Shown: positions 8,896 to 16,623, counted from the first letter of the stretch. The stretch: DNA of 34,402 nucleotides from Streptomyces sp. ISL-36 (GCF_018614205.1 NZ_JAGGOS010000160.1:1-34402), one strand, 5' to 3'. A program made the numbers and translations. Notes: generated from the letters alone by a model not told the origin.

Positions 8896-9732
8896 TCACC
8901 CTTCGGCTTGCCGGTAAACGATGGTGGTGCTGCCCACGACGATCCGCGAGCCGTCGCGGAGCGTAGCGCGGGTGGTGTGCTGCCCGTCCACCACGATGCC
9001 GTTGGTGGACCCGAGATCCTGGATCGTCGAGGGCGTTCCGGTCCGGATCTCGCAGTGCCGGCGGGAGACGCCGGGATCGTCGATCCTCACGTCCGCGTCG
9101 GTGCTGCGGCCAAGGACCAGGGTCGGGCGTGAGATCTGATGGCGGGTGCCGTTGATCTCGATCCACCGGCGCACCTGGGCGCCGGAGGCGGGCATGGGGC
9201 CGGGACCGCCGACGGGCGGCTGGCCGGGCCGCTGCATGCCGGCCGCGCCCGGCGGCGGGGCCGCGGGCATCGGCGGCGCACCGGCCGGAGGATAGCCGTA
9301 ACCACCCGGTCCGCGGCCCTGCTGGGGGCCGGCGGCGGGCGGCTGCTGCTGTGACGAACTCGACGCGAGAGTGCGGCTGCGCACCCGGTACAGACCGGTG
9401 TCGAGGTCGTCGGCCTTCTCCAGGTGGACCTTGATGGGTCCCATGAAGGTGTAGCGCTGCTGCTTGGCGTAGTCCCGGACCAGGCCGGACAGCTCGTCGC
9501 CGAGCTGTCCCGAGTACGGGCTGAGACGCTCGTAGTCGGGGGTGCTCAGCTCCACGATGAAGTCGTTGGGGACGACGGTCCGCTCGCGGTTCCAGATCGT
9601 CGCGTTGTTGTCGCACTCGCGCTGGAGAGCGCCCGCGATCTCGACGGGCTGGACCTCGGACTTGAAGACCTTGGCGAAGGTGCCGTTGACCAGACCTTCG
9701 AGTCGCTGCTCGAAACGCTTCAGGACTCCCAT
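8896..9732 (-). CDS. fhaA: FHA-domain protein FhaA (DUF3662 plus FHA)
   Basis: A 278-residue cytoplasmic protein and first gene of the kinase operon. Residues 1-115 are a DUF3662 domain (MGVLKRFEQRLEG start, NDFIVELSTPDYERL). A Pro/Gly/Gln-rich linker (about 130-185) leads to a C-terminal FHA domain with LGRSTDAD, VSRRHCEI and GSTNGIVV. In mycobacteria FhaA binds the phosphorylated pseudokinase region of MviN and restrains peptidoglycan synthesis. ATG 9732 has an excellent ribosome site (GGAGGAGGTGCCCC before ATG). A TACGAT -10-like element lies 43 bp upstream. Confidence 0.93.
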   Translation of the reverse strand: MGVLKRFEQRLEGLVNGTFAKVFKSEVQPVEIAGALQRECDNNATIWNRERTVVPNDFIVELSTPDYERLSPYSGQLGDELSGLVRDYAKQQRYTFMGPIKVHLEKADDLDTGLYRVRSRTLASSSSQQQPPAAGPQQGRGPGGYGYPPAGAPPMPAAPPPGAAGMQRPGQPPVGGPGPMPASGAQVRRWIEINGTRHQISRPTLVLGRSTDADVRIDDPGVSRRHCEIRTGTPSTIQDLGSTNGIVVDGQHTTRATLRDGSRIVVGSTTIVYRQAEG

Positions 9733-9774
9733 GGGGCACCTCCTCCGTCGTTGTCGTCCTGGTACTGCTTACTG

Positions 9775-9780
9775 ATCGTA
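9775..9780 (-). promoter_or_regulatory. Likely -10 element of the fhaA-pknB operon
   Basis: TACGAT on the minus strand fits TANNNT, 43 bp before the fhaA ATG. The -35 region is not recognisable. It is the only good candidate close to the operon head. Confidence 0.4.
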
Positions 9781-10397
9781 TCCACGCGTCGGGAAATCGG
9801 CTGGTTCCCCTTCTCTGCCCTGTGGACGAGTGTCACCTCTCACAGACCTTCCCCACGGATCGTAGAGGCGGCCTGTGGACAGTGTCCCGCACCCGGGGAG
9901 CAAGCCGGGGGAGCGGGGCGGTGCTGTGGGGGCGGTCCGTCCTGTTCCTCCCGGTACTCGTGAGGGCTCAGGGAACAGCCCGCCGGCTTCCTCGCCCGGG
10001 ACCGGCGCGCGGTGGACGCCCGGTTCACCGCCCGGATCACCGCCCGGATCGGCCCGGTGCCGCCTCGCTCGTCGCACGGTTCGGCCCTCGTGTCGCACGG
10101 TTCGGCCCCGGTGGCCGTCCCGCTCGTCGCCCGGATCGCCGTCCGGATCGGCGCGCCTCTCGTTCACCTCTTCGCCCGGTCTCTTCGCGCGGCACCTCGT
10201 TCACGTCTTCGTTTCATGTCTTCGGTTCATGTCTTCGGTTCACGTCTTCGCCCGGCTGCTCGCTCGGCTGCTCATCCGGTGGCCCTGTTCTCTCCCTCGC
10301 TTCCGCCTCCGCGGCTCCTCTCCACCTCCTCCCTTCCTCCCTGTTCCCCCGGCGAGGGGGCGAAACAACGGATGTGAATCCGCCGTCCGCGTCGTGC
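9781..10397. other. Gene-free intergenic stretch with short repeats
   Basis: I see no credible gene between fhaA and tRNA-Leu; open frames here are low-complexity Arg/Pro/Ser readings in several frames. The stretch holds two near DnaA-box motifs (TGTGGACGA at 9821-9829 and TGTGGACAG at 9874-9882), a 17-bp direct repeat GTCGCACGGTTCGGCCC at 10071-10087 and 10092-10108, repeated CCCGGATC words at about 10030-10150, and the 13-bp tandem array at 10199-10250. Confidence 0.6.
10199..10250. repeat. Four tandem 13-bp repeats
   Basis: Four head-to-tail copies of GTTCAYGTCTTCG, with one first-base change in copy 2 (TTTCATGTCTTCG), occupy exactly 52 bp. A looser relative (GTTCACCTCTTCG) lies at about 10162. 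The array is in the gene-free stretch, about 150 bp before the tRNA-Leu promoter. Function unknown. Confidence 0.85.
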
Positions 10398-10403
10398 TAA
10401 TCT
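10398..10403 (+). promoter_or_regulatory. -10 element of tRNA-Leu
   Basis: TAATCT matches TANNNT, with a GTGAAT -35-like hexamer 18 bp upstream (10374-10379). It lies 56 bp before the mature tRNA, leaving a short 5' leader that contains a CACC-GAAA-GGTG hairpin at about 10426-10437. Confidence 0.55.
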
Positions 10404-10459
10404 TCAGATGTCGCCAGGCGCTCACACCGAAAGGTGAGGGAGCCCGGAGCACACCCAAT

Positions 10460-10546
10460 GCGCGGGTGGCGGAATAGGCAGACGCGCTGGATTCAGGTTC
10501 CAGTGCCCGAAAGGGCGTGGGGGTTCAACTCCCCCCTCGCGCACCA
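10460..10546 (+). tRNA. tRNA-Leu (anticodon CAG)
   Basis: An 87-nt tRNA with an encoded CCA end. The acceptor stem GCGCGGG pairs with CCTCGCGC minus the discriminator (one G-U pair). The anticodon arm CTGGA-TTCAGGT-TCCAG exposes CAG, reading CUG, a dominant leucine codon in this GC-rich genome. The long variable arm (TGCCCGAAAGGGCG) is typical of tRNA-Leu, and the T arm GGGGG-TTCAACT-CCCCC is perfect. Confidence 0.97.
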
Positions 10547-10548
10547 GA

Positions 10549-10585
10549 CGGAAGCCCCGTAGGTCATCGACCTACGGGGCTTCCG
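10549..10585 (+). terminator. Terminator after tRNA-Leu
   Basis: A perfect 17-bp stem starts 3 bp after the tRNA CCA end: CGGAAGCCCCGTAGGTC, loop ATC, exact complement. It isolates the tRNA from the kinase gene downstream. Confidence 0.92.
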
Positions 10586-10631
10586 CGTTGTGCGAATCAC
10601 CATCACGGCCTTCGGCGTGTGATGCTCGGCA

Positions 10632-10647
10632 CGCGACGTTCGTCGCG
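10632..10647. promoter_or_regulatory. Inverted repeat upstream of the sensor kinase gene
   Basis: CGCGACG, TT, CGTCGCG is a perfect inverted repeat with 7-bp arms, followed 4 bp later by another half site (GACGCGACG, 10652-10660). It lies about 45 bp upstream of the likely -10, so it could be an operator, perhaps for the adjacent response regulator. No binding factor can be named. Confidence 0.35.
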
Positions 10648-10692
10648 ACAGGACGCGACGAAAGATGGCCGCGGGCGGACCCGGGCGCTGCC

Positions 10693-10698
10693 TATCGT
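10693..10698 (+). promoter_or_regulatory. -10 element for leaderless sensor kinase mRNA
   Basis: TATCGT lies exactly six bases before GTG 10705, placing the transcription start at or next to the start codon. No ribosome site precedes this GTG, in keeping with a leaderless message. Confidence 0.5.
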
Positions 10699-10704
10699 GC
10701 GGGC

Positions 10705-12450
10705 GTGGACGCGTCTTCGAGGATCAGAGCCGGGATCGGCGCCGGGTGGCGATGGTTCGCCGTGCCCGGGATGTGGTCGCGGCGCAGGACCGCCGGCGAG
10801 GCGGTGCTCGCCGTCGTCATGGCACTGCTGGCCGCCGGGACCGAGGAACTGCTGGGCGGCGAGGGGTGGCAGCTCGCCGGGGTCGCCCTGGCCGCCGCCG
10901 TGTTGTCGCTGCTGCGGCGCCGACTGCCCGCGACCGTGCTCGTCGGCACCGGGGCACTCGCTCCCCTGGTGCCGGGATTCGGGGTGCTGTTGATCCTCGT
11001 CGGCTGGTCGGCCGGGCGCTACGTCGCGGGAGCGGGGCGGGCGCTGGTCGTCTTCACCGTCGCGTACGTGCTGAACCTCGCGACGGCACTGCTGGAGTCC
11101 TGGGACCAGCATCGGGTCCTGAGCCTCGCCCTCCTGTCGACGCTGTACTACCTGGCCACCACGCTGGCTCCCGGCCTGGCCAACCGCTACTGGACCCAGC
11201 GGCGGACCCTGCTGCACGCCCTGCAGGAGCGCAACGCCCAGTTGCTGCGGGAGCGGGCGATGGTGGCGGGGCAGGCGCGGCTGCGGGAGCGTCAGCGCAT
11301 CGCCCAGGACATGCACGACAGCCTCGGGCACCAACTGGCGCTGATCTCCGTCCACACCGGTGCCCTGGAGGTGGACCGGGAGCTGACCGACCGCCAGCGG
11401 GAGGCGGTCGGCGTGCTGCGGAACGCGTCGGTGACCGCGATGCACGAGCTGCGCGAGGTCGTCGGCATTCTGCGCGACGGGGTCGAGGCGCCGGTCGAGG
11501 CGCCGCAGGCCGCCGCACGCGCGGGGGACGAGTCGGGACGGGCGGCGCGGGGGACCGCCGGTATCGAGGGGCTCGTGGACGCGGCCCGGGCGGCCGGGAA
11601 CCAGGTGGAGCTGCGGCGGATCGGGGAGCGCCGGCCGCTGCCGCCGGCCGCCGACCACGCGGCGTACCGGATCGTCCAGGAGGCGCTCACCAACGCCTAC
11701 AAGCACGCGCCCGGCGCACTGATAGGCGTCGAGCTGCGGTACGAACCGGACTCCTTCGTCGTGGAGATCGTCAACGAGGCGCCCGAGGCAGCACCACGGG
11801 ACGTGGTCAGCGGCGGCCAGGGGTTGACCGGGCTCCACGAGCGGGCCCGGCTGGTGGGCGGCATGGTGCACGCCGGCCCGTCGGACGACGGCGGCTTCCG
11901 GGTCGCCGGAGTGCTGCCGTACGGGGTCGTCGAAGCATCTCCTTTGGTCGATGCGGCGGACGACTTCCGACAGCAGTCGACAACGCCCCTGAGGGGACAC
12001 GGTGGACCGGTCGCAGTCGGACCGGCCGACTGGACGTTCACGGAGCGGGAGTTGGCGATGGCGATTCGCGGGGGCGGCAGAAGCAGGAGCGGCGGGGTCG
12101 CGCTGGGGTGCGGGATCGGGTTCGCCGCGCTGGTGCTGCTGATGGTGGCGGCCGGTTTCGGCCTCTACTTCATGGTCGGCTCGATGAAGGAGGGGATGAT
12201 CGACCCCGCCCAGTACGACGCGGTGAAGGTCGGCACGGCCGAGCGGGAGGTCCGCGACCAGCTGCCCTCCGGCGACACGGTCACCACCACCGGGCTCCAC
12301 GGCAAGGGCCCCGCGGAGCCCGCCGGATCGAAGTGCCTTGTACTGATGTCCTCGGAGATAGCCGACGGCTTCGAGATGGAGCCGGTTTTCCGGTTCTGCT
12401 TCAAGGACGGCAAGCTGATCGAGAAGAAGTCGTACGAGGTCAAGCGGTAG
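10705..12450 (+). CDS. NarL-type sensor histidine kinase with C-terminal membrane anchor and outer domain
   Basis: A 581-residue kinase read from GTG 10705. The N-terminal half has about five membrane helices (roughly 30-165). A HisKA_3 dimerisation helix follows with phospho-acceptor His204 (DMHDSLGHQ). The ATPase domain has the N box (IVQEALTNAYKHAP) and G box (GQGLTGLHERA) and ends near residue 405. Unusually, the protein continues: a linker, a further helix (about 464-490, ALGCGIGFAALVLLMVAAGF) and about 90 residues that would lie outside the cell, with Cys544 and Cys565. This end (VKVGTAEREV...FCFKDGKL) resembles SmpA/BamE-like small lipoprotein folds, which is only an impression. The frame is open upstream to 10588, but that stretch is atypical. 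The partner regulator follows 39 bp downstream. The signal is unknown. Confidence 0.88.
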   Translation: MDASSRIRAGIGAGWRWFAVPGMWSRRRTAGEAVLAVVMALLAAGTEELLGGEGWQLAGVALAAAVLSLLRRRLPATVLVGTGALAPLVPGFGVLLILVGWSAGRYVAGAGRALVVFTVAYVLNLATALLESWDQHRVLSLALLSTLYYLATTLAPGLANRYWTQRRTLLHALQERNAQLLRERAMVAGQARLRERQRIAQDMHDSLGHQLALISVHTGALEVDRELTDRQREAVGVLRNASVTAMHELREVVGILRDGVEAPVEAPQAAARAGDESGRAARGTAGIEGLVDAARAAGNQVELRRIGERRPLPPAADHAAYRIVQEALTNAYKHAPGALIGVELRYEPDSFVVEIVNEAPEAAPRDVVSGGQGLTGLHERARLVGGMVHAGPSDDGGFRVAGVLPYGVVEASPLVDAADDFRQQSTTPLRGHGGPVAVGPADWTFTERELAMAIRGGGRSRSGGVALGCGIGFAALVLLMVAAGFGLYFMVGSMKEGMIDPAQYDAVKVGTAEREVRDQLPSGDTVTTTGLHGKGPAEPAGSKCLVLMSSEIADGFEMEPVFRFCFKDGKLIEKKSYEVKR

Positions 12451-12489
12451 CGCTGGCCCCGCCGTATCGGTAGCCGTGGGGGAGAAGCT

Positions 12490-13149
12490 GTGCCAGGGCA
12501 GCGCATCAGGGTCGTGATCGCCGATGACGAGCCGCTGATCAGGGCCGGGATCCGGATGATCCTCACCTCCGACCAGGAGATCGAGGTGGTGGCGGAGGCG
12601 GCGAACGGCCGGGATGCGGTCGAGCAGGCACGGGCGCACGCCGCCGACGTGGTGCTGCTCGACATCCAGATGCCGGTGCTCGACGGGCTCTCCGCGCTGC
12701 CGGAGCTGCGCAGGGCGGCGCCCGCGGCCCGGGTCATCGTGCTGACGACCTTCGGCGAGCGGGAGAACGTACTGCGCGCCCTGGAGCACGGGGGCGCCGG
12801 GTTCCTGCTCAAGGACACGGCGCCGGCCGAGCTGATCCGGGCCGTGCGGGCCGCGGCGGCGGGGGACGCCTATCTGTCGCCCGCTGCCACCCGGCACGTG
12901 GTGGAGCAGCTGGCCTCGGGGCGGGAGGCGGCGCGCGCGGAGGAGGCGAGACGGCGAGTGGCGGCGCTGAGCGAACGCGAGCGGGAGGTTCTCGCCCTGC
13001 TCGGAGAAGGGCTGTCCAACGCGGACGCGGGGCGACGCCTGCATATGAGCGAGGCCACGGTGAAGACGTATGTGAGCCGGATCCTGGCGAAGCTGGACTG
13101 TGAGAACCGGGTGCAGGCGGCGCTGCTTGCGCGGGACGCGGGGCTGTAG
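12490..13149 (+). CDS. NarL/LuxR-family response regulator
   Basis: A 219-residue regulator paired with the kinase upstream. The receiver domain (about 6-122) has the acidic pocket Asp12-Asp13, phospho-acceptor Asp58 (LLDIQMPVLDG) and the conserved Lys in LLKDTAP. The C-terminal LuxR-type helix-turn-helix (about 155-215) starts LSEREREVLALL and contains SEATVKTYVSRILAKL. GTG 12490 is preceded by GGGGGAGAAGCT, a good ribosome site. It converges on the marR-type gene with a 12-bp gap and no visible terminator. Confidence 0.95.
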   Translation: MPGQRIRVVIADDEPLIRAGIRMILTSDQEIEVVAEAANGRDAVEQARAHAADVVLLDIQMPVLDGLSALPELRRAAPAARVIVLTTFGERENVLRALEHGGAGFLLKDTAPAELIRAVRAAAAGDAYLSPAATRHVVEQLASGREAARAEEARRRVAALSEREREVLALLGEGLSNADAGRRLHMSEATVKTYVSRILAKLDCENRVQAALLARDAGL

Positions 13150-13161
13150 CCGGGCGGGGCG

Positions 13162-13617
13162 TCAGCGGGTGAGGTCGGGGCGGCCCGCGGTGCCCGCGGC
13201 GTTGTAGCGGAGCAGATAGGCGGCGAACCGCGCCAGGTCCTCGGCCGACCAGTCCTGGAGGCGTTCCTGGTAGGCGGCGAGACGGCTCGCCTGCGTGGAG
13301 GCGAGAAGCGCGTTGCCCGCCTCCGTCGGATGCAGTACCTGGACGCGATGGTCGTCCGGATCCGGGCGGCGCTCGACCAGGCCGAGCTTCTCCAGACCGG
13401 CGACCTGCCGGCTGACCGTCGACTTGTCCAGCAGGTAGTGCGCGGCGAGATCGGTGGCGCGGCAGCCCTGCCGGTCGACGATGTGCGCGAGCAGCGTGTA
13501 CGAGACGAGCGGCAGCTCCGGATGGAGCCGGGCCGCCGCCGAACGGGCCCGGCGGGCGAACGCCGTGAGCTCCCGCTGGATGGTGTCGATGGATGCCTCA
13601 CGCGCGCCGTCGGCCAT
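13162..13617 (-). CDS. MarR-family transcriptional regulator
   Basis: A 151-residue winged-helix repressor. The core is visible in YTLLAHIVDRQGCRATDLA, the recognition-helix region LLDKSTVSRQVAGLEKLGLVERR and the wing PDDHRVQVLHPTEAG. ATG 13617 is set by GAGGAGCGCACC just before it; the frame remains open upstream into the divergent gene but without a ribosome site. It is divergent from an ABC-2-like membrane protein gene across a 94-bp region with overlapping palindromes, the usual layout of a MarR repressor controlling itself and an exporter-like neighbour. The ligand is unknown. Confidence 0.92.
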   Translation of the reverse strand: MADGAREASIDTIQRELTAFARRARSAAARLHPELPLVSYTLLAHIVDRQGCRATDLAAHYLLDKSTVSRQVAGLEKLGLVERRPDPDDHRVQVLHPTEAGNALLASTQASRLAAYQERLQDWSAEDLARFAAYLLRYNAAGTAGRPDLTR

Positions 13618-13658
13618 GGTGCGCTCCTCGCTGTCGTTCGCGGAGTGTCCCGCCTTGG

Positions 13659-13683
13659 TTGTATAGTACAACGGTTGTTTAGT
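13659..13683. promoter_or_regulatory. Likely MarR operator and divergent promoter
   Basis: Two overlapping palindromes, TTGTATAGTACAA (13659-13671) and ACAACGGTTGT (13668-13678), lie within two direct repeats GGTTGTATAGT (13657-13667) and GGTTGTTTAGT (13673-13683), spaced by 16 bp. TATAGT on the plus strand and TACTAT on the minus strand both fit -10 elements. This is the AT-richest spot in the neighbourhood and sits between the two divergent starts, so binding here would cover both promoters. Confidence 0.65.
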
Positions 13684-13711
13684 TGTAAAAGCCAACCAAG
13701 GAGGTTCGCTC

Positions 13712-14857
13712 GTGTCCGCAGGACCGCACCCCGCAGGCCAGAACCCCGCAGGGCAGAACTCGGCAGGCAAGAACGCGGCACGACCGCACTCCCCCAGCGC
13801 GCTGCGGCACGTCCTCGGCCACCTGCTCACCCCCCTGCTCATGTGCATCGGCATGGGAATCGCCTACCTCGGCGCCTTCCACGCCCCCGCACCCCACGAC
13901 CTGCGCGTCGACGTCGTCGGCTCCGGCCCCAGCGCGCAGATCCTCGCCCAGACCCTCCACGACAAGGGCGACGGCGCCCTCGACGTCCGTACCGTCGCCG
14001 ACCGGGAGACCGCCGTCTCCGCGCTGCGCGACCGGTCCAGCTTCGGCGCCTACCTGCCCGGCACCCGCCCCGAACTCCTCGTCGCCACGGCCTCCTCCGA
14101 CACCAGCGCCATGGCCGTCGAAAAAACCTTCACGAAGGTCGCCGCAGCCCAGGGAGCACCGCTGAAGGTGACCGACGTCGCCCCCGTCCCGGCCGGCGAC
14201 CCCACCGGACAGGGCATCTTCTTCCTGCTCGTCGCACTCAGCATCGGCTCCTACGCCTCCGTCGCCGTGATCGGCGGCGCCGGCGCGGTCCTCCCGCTAC
14301 GCGTCCGCGCACTCCTCGCCGCCGGCATGTCGCTCGTCGTCAGCCTGATCGGCACCGTCTTCGCCGGACCGATGTTCCACCTCGTCGACCACGGACTCGG
14401 CGGACTGTGGGCACTGTCCTGGCTGTACGCGGCGGGCATCCTGTTCGTCGGCGTCGGACTCCACACCTTCCTGCGCCGCTGGACCACCCTCGGCGTGATG
14501 GTGCTGTTCGTGATGCTCAACTTCACCAGCTCCGGCGGCATCTACCGCCCCGAGCTGCAGCCCGGCTTCTTCGGCGCCCTGCACGCCTTCTGGAACGGCG
14601 CCGGCTTCGTCGAGGGCGTCCGCGGCCACGTCTACTTCGACGGCACAGGACTCGGCCGCCACATCCTCGTCCTCACCCTGTGGCTCCTCGCCGGCCTCGC
14701 CGTGACCGCCGCCGCAGGCCTGACCGAGGCACACCGCCGCAGCGTCACCCCCACGCCCGCGCCCCACACCGTGAACGGGAGCGAGAAGGAAACGGGGAAG
14801 GCAGAGCACGCGCAGGAGGAGATGGAAGAAGAGATGGAAGAGGCCGTCGGCGTCTAG
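13712..14857 (+). CDS. ABC-2-like / YhgE-Pip-like integral membrane protein
   Basis: A 381-residue membrane protein of unknown function. A Gln/Asn/Pro/Gly-rich N-terminus (about 30 residues) precedes one membrane helix (about 33-55), an outer domain of about 115 residues (about 58-170), then five to six membrane helices (about 172-345) and a Glu-rich acidic cytoplasmic tail. This layout is that of ABC-2-type permeases and of the YhgE/Pip phage-infection-protein family. No ATPase gene is nearby, so it is either an orphan permease half or not a transporter. GTG 13712 has a perfect AAGGAGG seven bases before it. The adjacent divergent MarR gene probably controls it. Confidence 0.75.
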   Translation: MSAGPHPAGQNPAGQNSAGKNAARPHSPSALRHVLGHLLTPLLMCIGMGIAYLGAFHAPAPHDLRVDVVGSGPSAQILAQTLHDKGDGALDVRTVADRETAVSALRDRSSFGAYLPGTRPELLVATASSDTSAMAVEKTFTKVAAAQGAPLKVTDVAPVPAGDPTGQGIFFLLVALSIGSYASVAVIGGAGAVLPLRVRALLAAGMSLVVSLIGTVFAGPMFHLVDHGLGGLWALSWLYAAGILFVGVGLHTFLRRWTTLGVMVLFVMLNFTSSGGIYRPELQPGFFGALHAFWNGAGFVEGVRGHVYFDGTGLGRHILVLTLWLLAGLAVTAAAGLTEAHRRSVTPTPAPHTVNGSEKETGKAEHAQEEMEEEMEEAVGV

Positions 14858-15053
14858 CCACCCTCCAAGCCCCTGGGCCCCCGGTCGGCCGCCCGAGGGC
14901 CGCCCCCGAGGCGCCCGCCGCCACCCGCCCGGGGGCCGGAGATTTCCCCAACCCGACCGTCGTCCACAGGGGAAGACGGCCCGCCGAACCCGGCTGTACC
15001 GTCATGCCCAGTTGATGTTGGACAGCGTCGTACAAGTCGGGGGAGGTCGTCCC

Positions 15054-16502
15054 ATGGGCGAGGTCGGGACAGCGGTACCAGTCCAGCGGAGCACGGAAAA
15101 CACGCGCATTCCGCACGTGCCCGGCTTCGCACTGCGGGCGCCCGCCGGGGCGACGGACTCCCCCAAGGAACGCGGCAAGGCTCTGCGCGGGCGGGTCCCC
15201 CGCTCCACGCACGACACCCTGGCCCTCCCCGCCGACCGCCCCGACGCCGTACGCGCCGTCGAGGAGTCCAGCCGCGACCGGGTACCGGAACTGGCACCCA
15301 TACGCGTCGGACGAATGGCCGCGAGCCCCTTCGCGTTCCTGCGCGGCTCCGCCGGACTCATGGCCCACGACCTCGTCGGCTCCCCCGTCACCGGCGTCGC
15401 CGCCCAGATATGCGGCGACGCCCACGCGGCCAACTTCGGCCTCTACGGCGACGCCCGCGGCCGGCTCGTCATCGATCTCAACGACTTCGACGAGACCGTC
15501 GTCGGCCCCTGGGAATGGGACCTCAAGCGCCTGGCCACCTCCCTCGTTCTCGCCGGACGGGAAGCCGGCGCGAGCGAGGACACCTGCCGGGCGGCCGCCT
15601 TCGACACCGTCGGCGCCTACCGGCGCACCATGCGGCTGCTCGCCCGGCTCCCCGCCCTCGACGCCTGGAACGCCATCGCCGACGAGGAGCTGGTCTCCCA
15701 CACCGACGCCCGTGACCTGCTCGGCACCCTCGAACGCGTCTCGGAGAAGGCCCGGAACAACACCAGCGCCCGGTTCGCCGCCAGGTCGACCGAGTCCGTC
15801 ACCGACGCCGAAGGCGAGGGCCGACGGTTCGTGGACGCACCGCCGGTACTGCGCCGGGTCCCGGACGACGAAGCGGCGGCGGTCGCCGCCTCCCTCGGCG
15901 GGTACCTGAAGACCGTGTCGGAGGACCGGCTGCCGCTGCTCGCCCGGTACGCCGTCCACGATGTCGCCTTCCGGGTCGTCGGCACCGGCAGTGTCGGCAC
16001 CCGCTCCTACGTCGTCCTGCTGCTCGACCACCGGGGCGAACCGCTGGTCCTCCAGGTGAAGGAGGCACGGCCTTCGGCCCTGCTGCCGCATCTCCCGGCC
16101 GTGGGCTTCACCGCGCCCGCCCCGGACCACGAGGGCCGGCGGGTGGTGCTGGGGCAGAAGCGGATGCAGGTCGTCAGCGACATACTCCTCGGCTGGACCA
16201 CGGTGCAGGGGCGCCCCTTCCAGGTGCGCCAGTTCCGTAACCGCAAGGGCAGCGTCGACCCCGCTGCTCTCTCACCCGACGAGGTCGACGACTACGGGCG
16301 GATGACGGGCGCGCTGCTGGCCCGTGCCCATGCCCACAGCGCCGACCCGCGGCTGATAGCCGGCTACTGCGGCAAGAACGAGGAACTGGACGAGGCGATC
16401 GCCGCCTTCGCCGTGGCGTACGCGGACCGCACCACGGCGGACCACACCGACCTGGTGACGGCGGTGAGCAAGGGCCGCATAGCGGCCGAGCGGGGCGTAT
16501 GA
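15054..16502 (+). CDS. DUF2252 family protein (kinase-like fold)
   Basis: A 482-residue soluble protein of the DUF2252 family, which is distantly related to aminoglycoside phosphotransferase and HipA-type kinases. The kinase-like motifs are ICGDAHAANFG (catalytic loop, Asp122) and VIDLNDFDET...PWEWDLKRLATS (metal-binding Asp region, about 140-162). A conserved QKRMQVVSD...GWT segment follows at about 365-385. The substrate is unknown. ATG 15054 is preceded by GGGGGAGG at a good distance; in-frame ATG/TTG codons at 15012-15015 have no such site. It stands alone, with the upstream 196 bp holding a near DnaA-box (TCGTCCACA, 14960-14968) and a possible TACCGT -10 (about 14998). Confidence 0.82.
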   Translation: MGEVGTAVPVQRSTENTRIPHVPGFALRAPAGATDSPKERGKALRGRVPRSTHDTLALPADRPDAVRAVEESSRDRVPELAPIRVGRMAASPFAFLRGSAGLMAHDLVGSPVTGVAAQICGDAHAANFGLYGDARGRLVIDLNDFDETVVGPWEWDLKRLATSLVLAGREAGASEDTCRAAAFDTVGAYRRTMRLLARLPALDAWNAIADEELVSHTDARDLLGTLERVSEKARNNTSARFAARSTESVTDAEGEGRRFVDAPPVLRRVPDDEAAAVAASLGGYLKTVSEDRLPLLARYAVHDVAFRVVGTGSVGTRSYVVLLLDHRGEPLVLQVKEARPSALLPHLPAVGFTAPAPDHEGRRVVLGQKRMQVVSDILLGWTTVQGRPFQVRQFRNRKGSVDPAALSPDEVDDYGRMTGALLARAHAHSADPRLIAGYCGKNEELDEAIAAFAVAYADRTTADHTDLVTAVSKGRIAAERGV

Positions 16503-16505
16503 CGG

Positions 16506-16560
16506 CCGACGGCTGCTGACGGCCGCCGTCGGAACCGATCGCGCCCCGCCGGCCGGGGCG
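16506..16560 (+). terminator. Two consecutive hairpins after the DUF2252 gene
   Basis: CCGACGGC (16506-16513) pairs with GCCGTCGG (16525-16532), and CGCCCCG (16542-16548) pairs with CGGGGCG (16554-16560). They start 3 bp after the stop codon and probably form a composite terminator. Confidence 0.65.
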
Positions 16561-16562
16561 AC

Positions 16563-16592
16563 GGGGGGTGGGCCGGGGGGAGGGAGGGGGGG
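16563..16592 (+). other. G-quadruplex-forming G-rich run
   Basis: Five G runs (6, 3, 6, 3 and 7 Gs) are separated by one- or two-base loops (T, CC, A, A), a very strong four-tract quadruplex motif on the non-template strand. CCCCCCGGGGGG (16596-16607) follows directly. The structure ends only a few bases before the -10 of the J-domain gene. Confidence 0.8.
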
Positions 16593-16611
16593 AGGCCCCC
16601 CGGGGGGACCG

Positions 16612-16617
16612 TAGGCT
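16612..16617 (+). promoter_or_regulatory. -10 element for leaderless J-domain gene
   Basis: TAGGCT lies exactly six bases before GTG 16624. The transcript would start at the GTG itself. A GGAGGG touches the start codon, too close to act as a ribosome site. Confidence 0.6.
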
Positions 16618-16623
16618 GGAGGG

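Noticed and set aside
10199..10250. Repeats as a plasmid-type replication origin
   Set aside because: No replication initiator gene nearby and the repeats lack DnaA boxes; the region is core chromosome.
9822..10477. Small proteins in the fhaA-tRNA gap
   Set aside because: Several overlapping frames of Ser/Arg/Pro repeats reflect the repeated DNA words; none has a convincing ribosome site or family match, and one runs into the tRNA.
10603..13044. An 813-codon minus-strand open frame opposite the two-component pair
   Set aside because: Low-complexity His/Arg/Gln/Pro composition and full overlap with kinase and regulator motifs on the plus strand.
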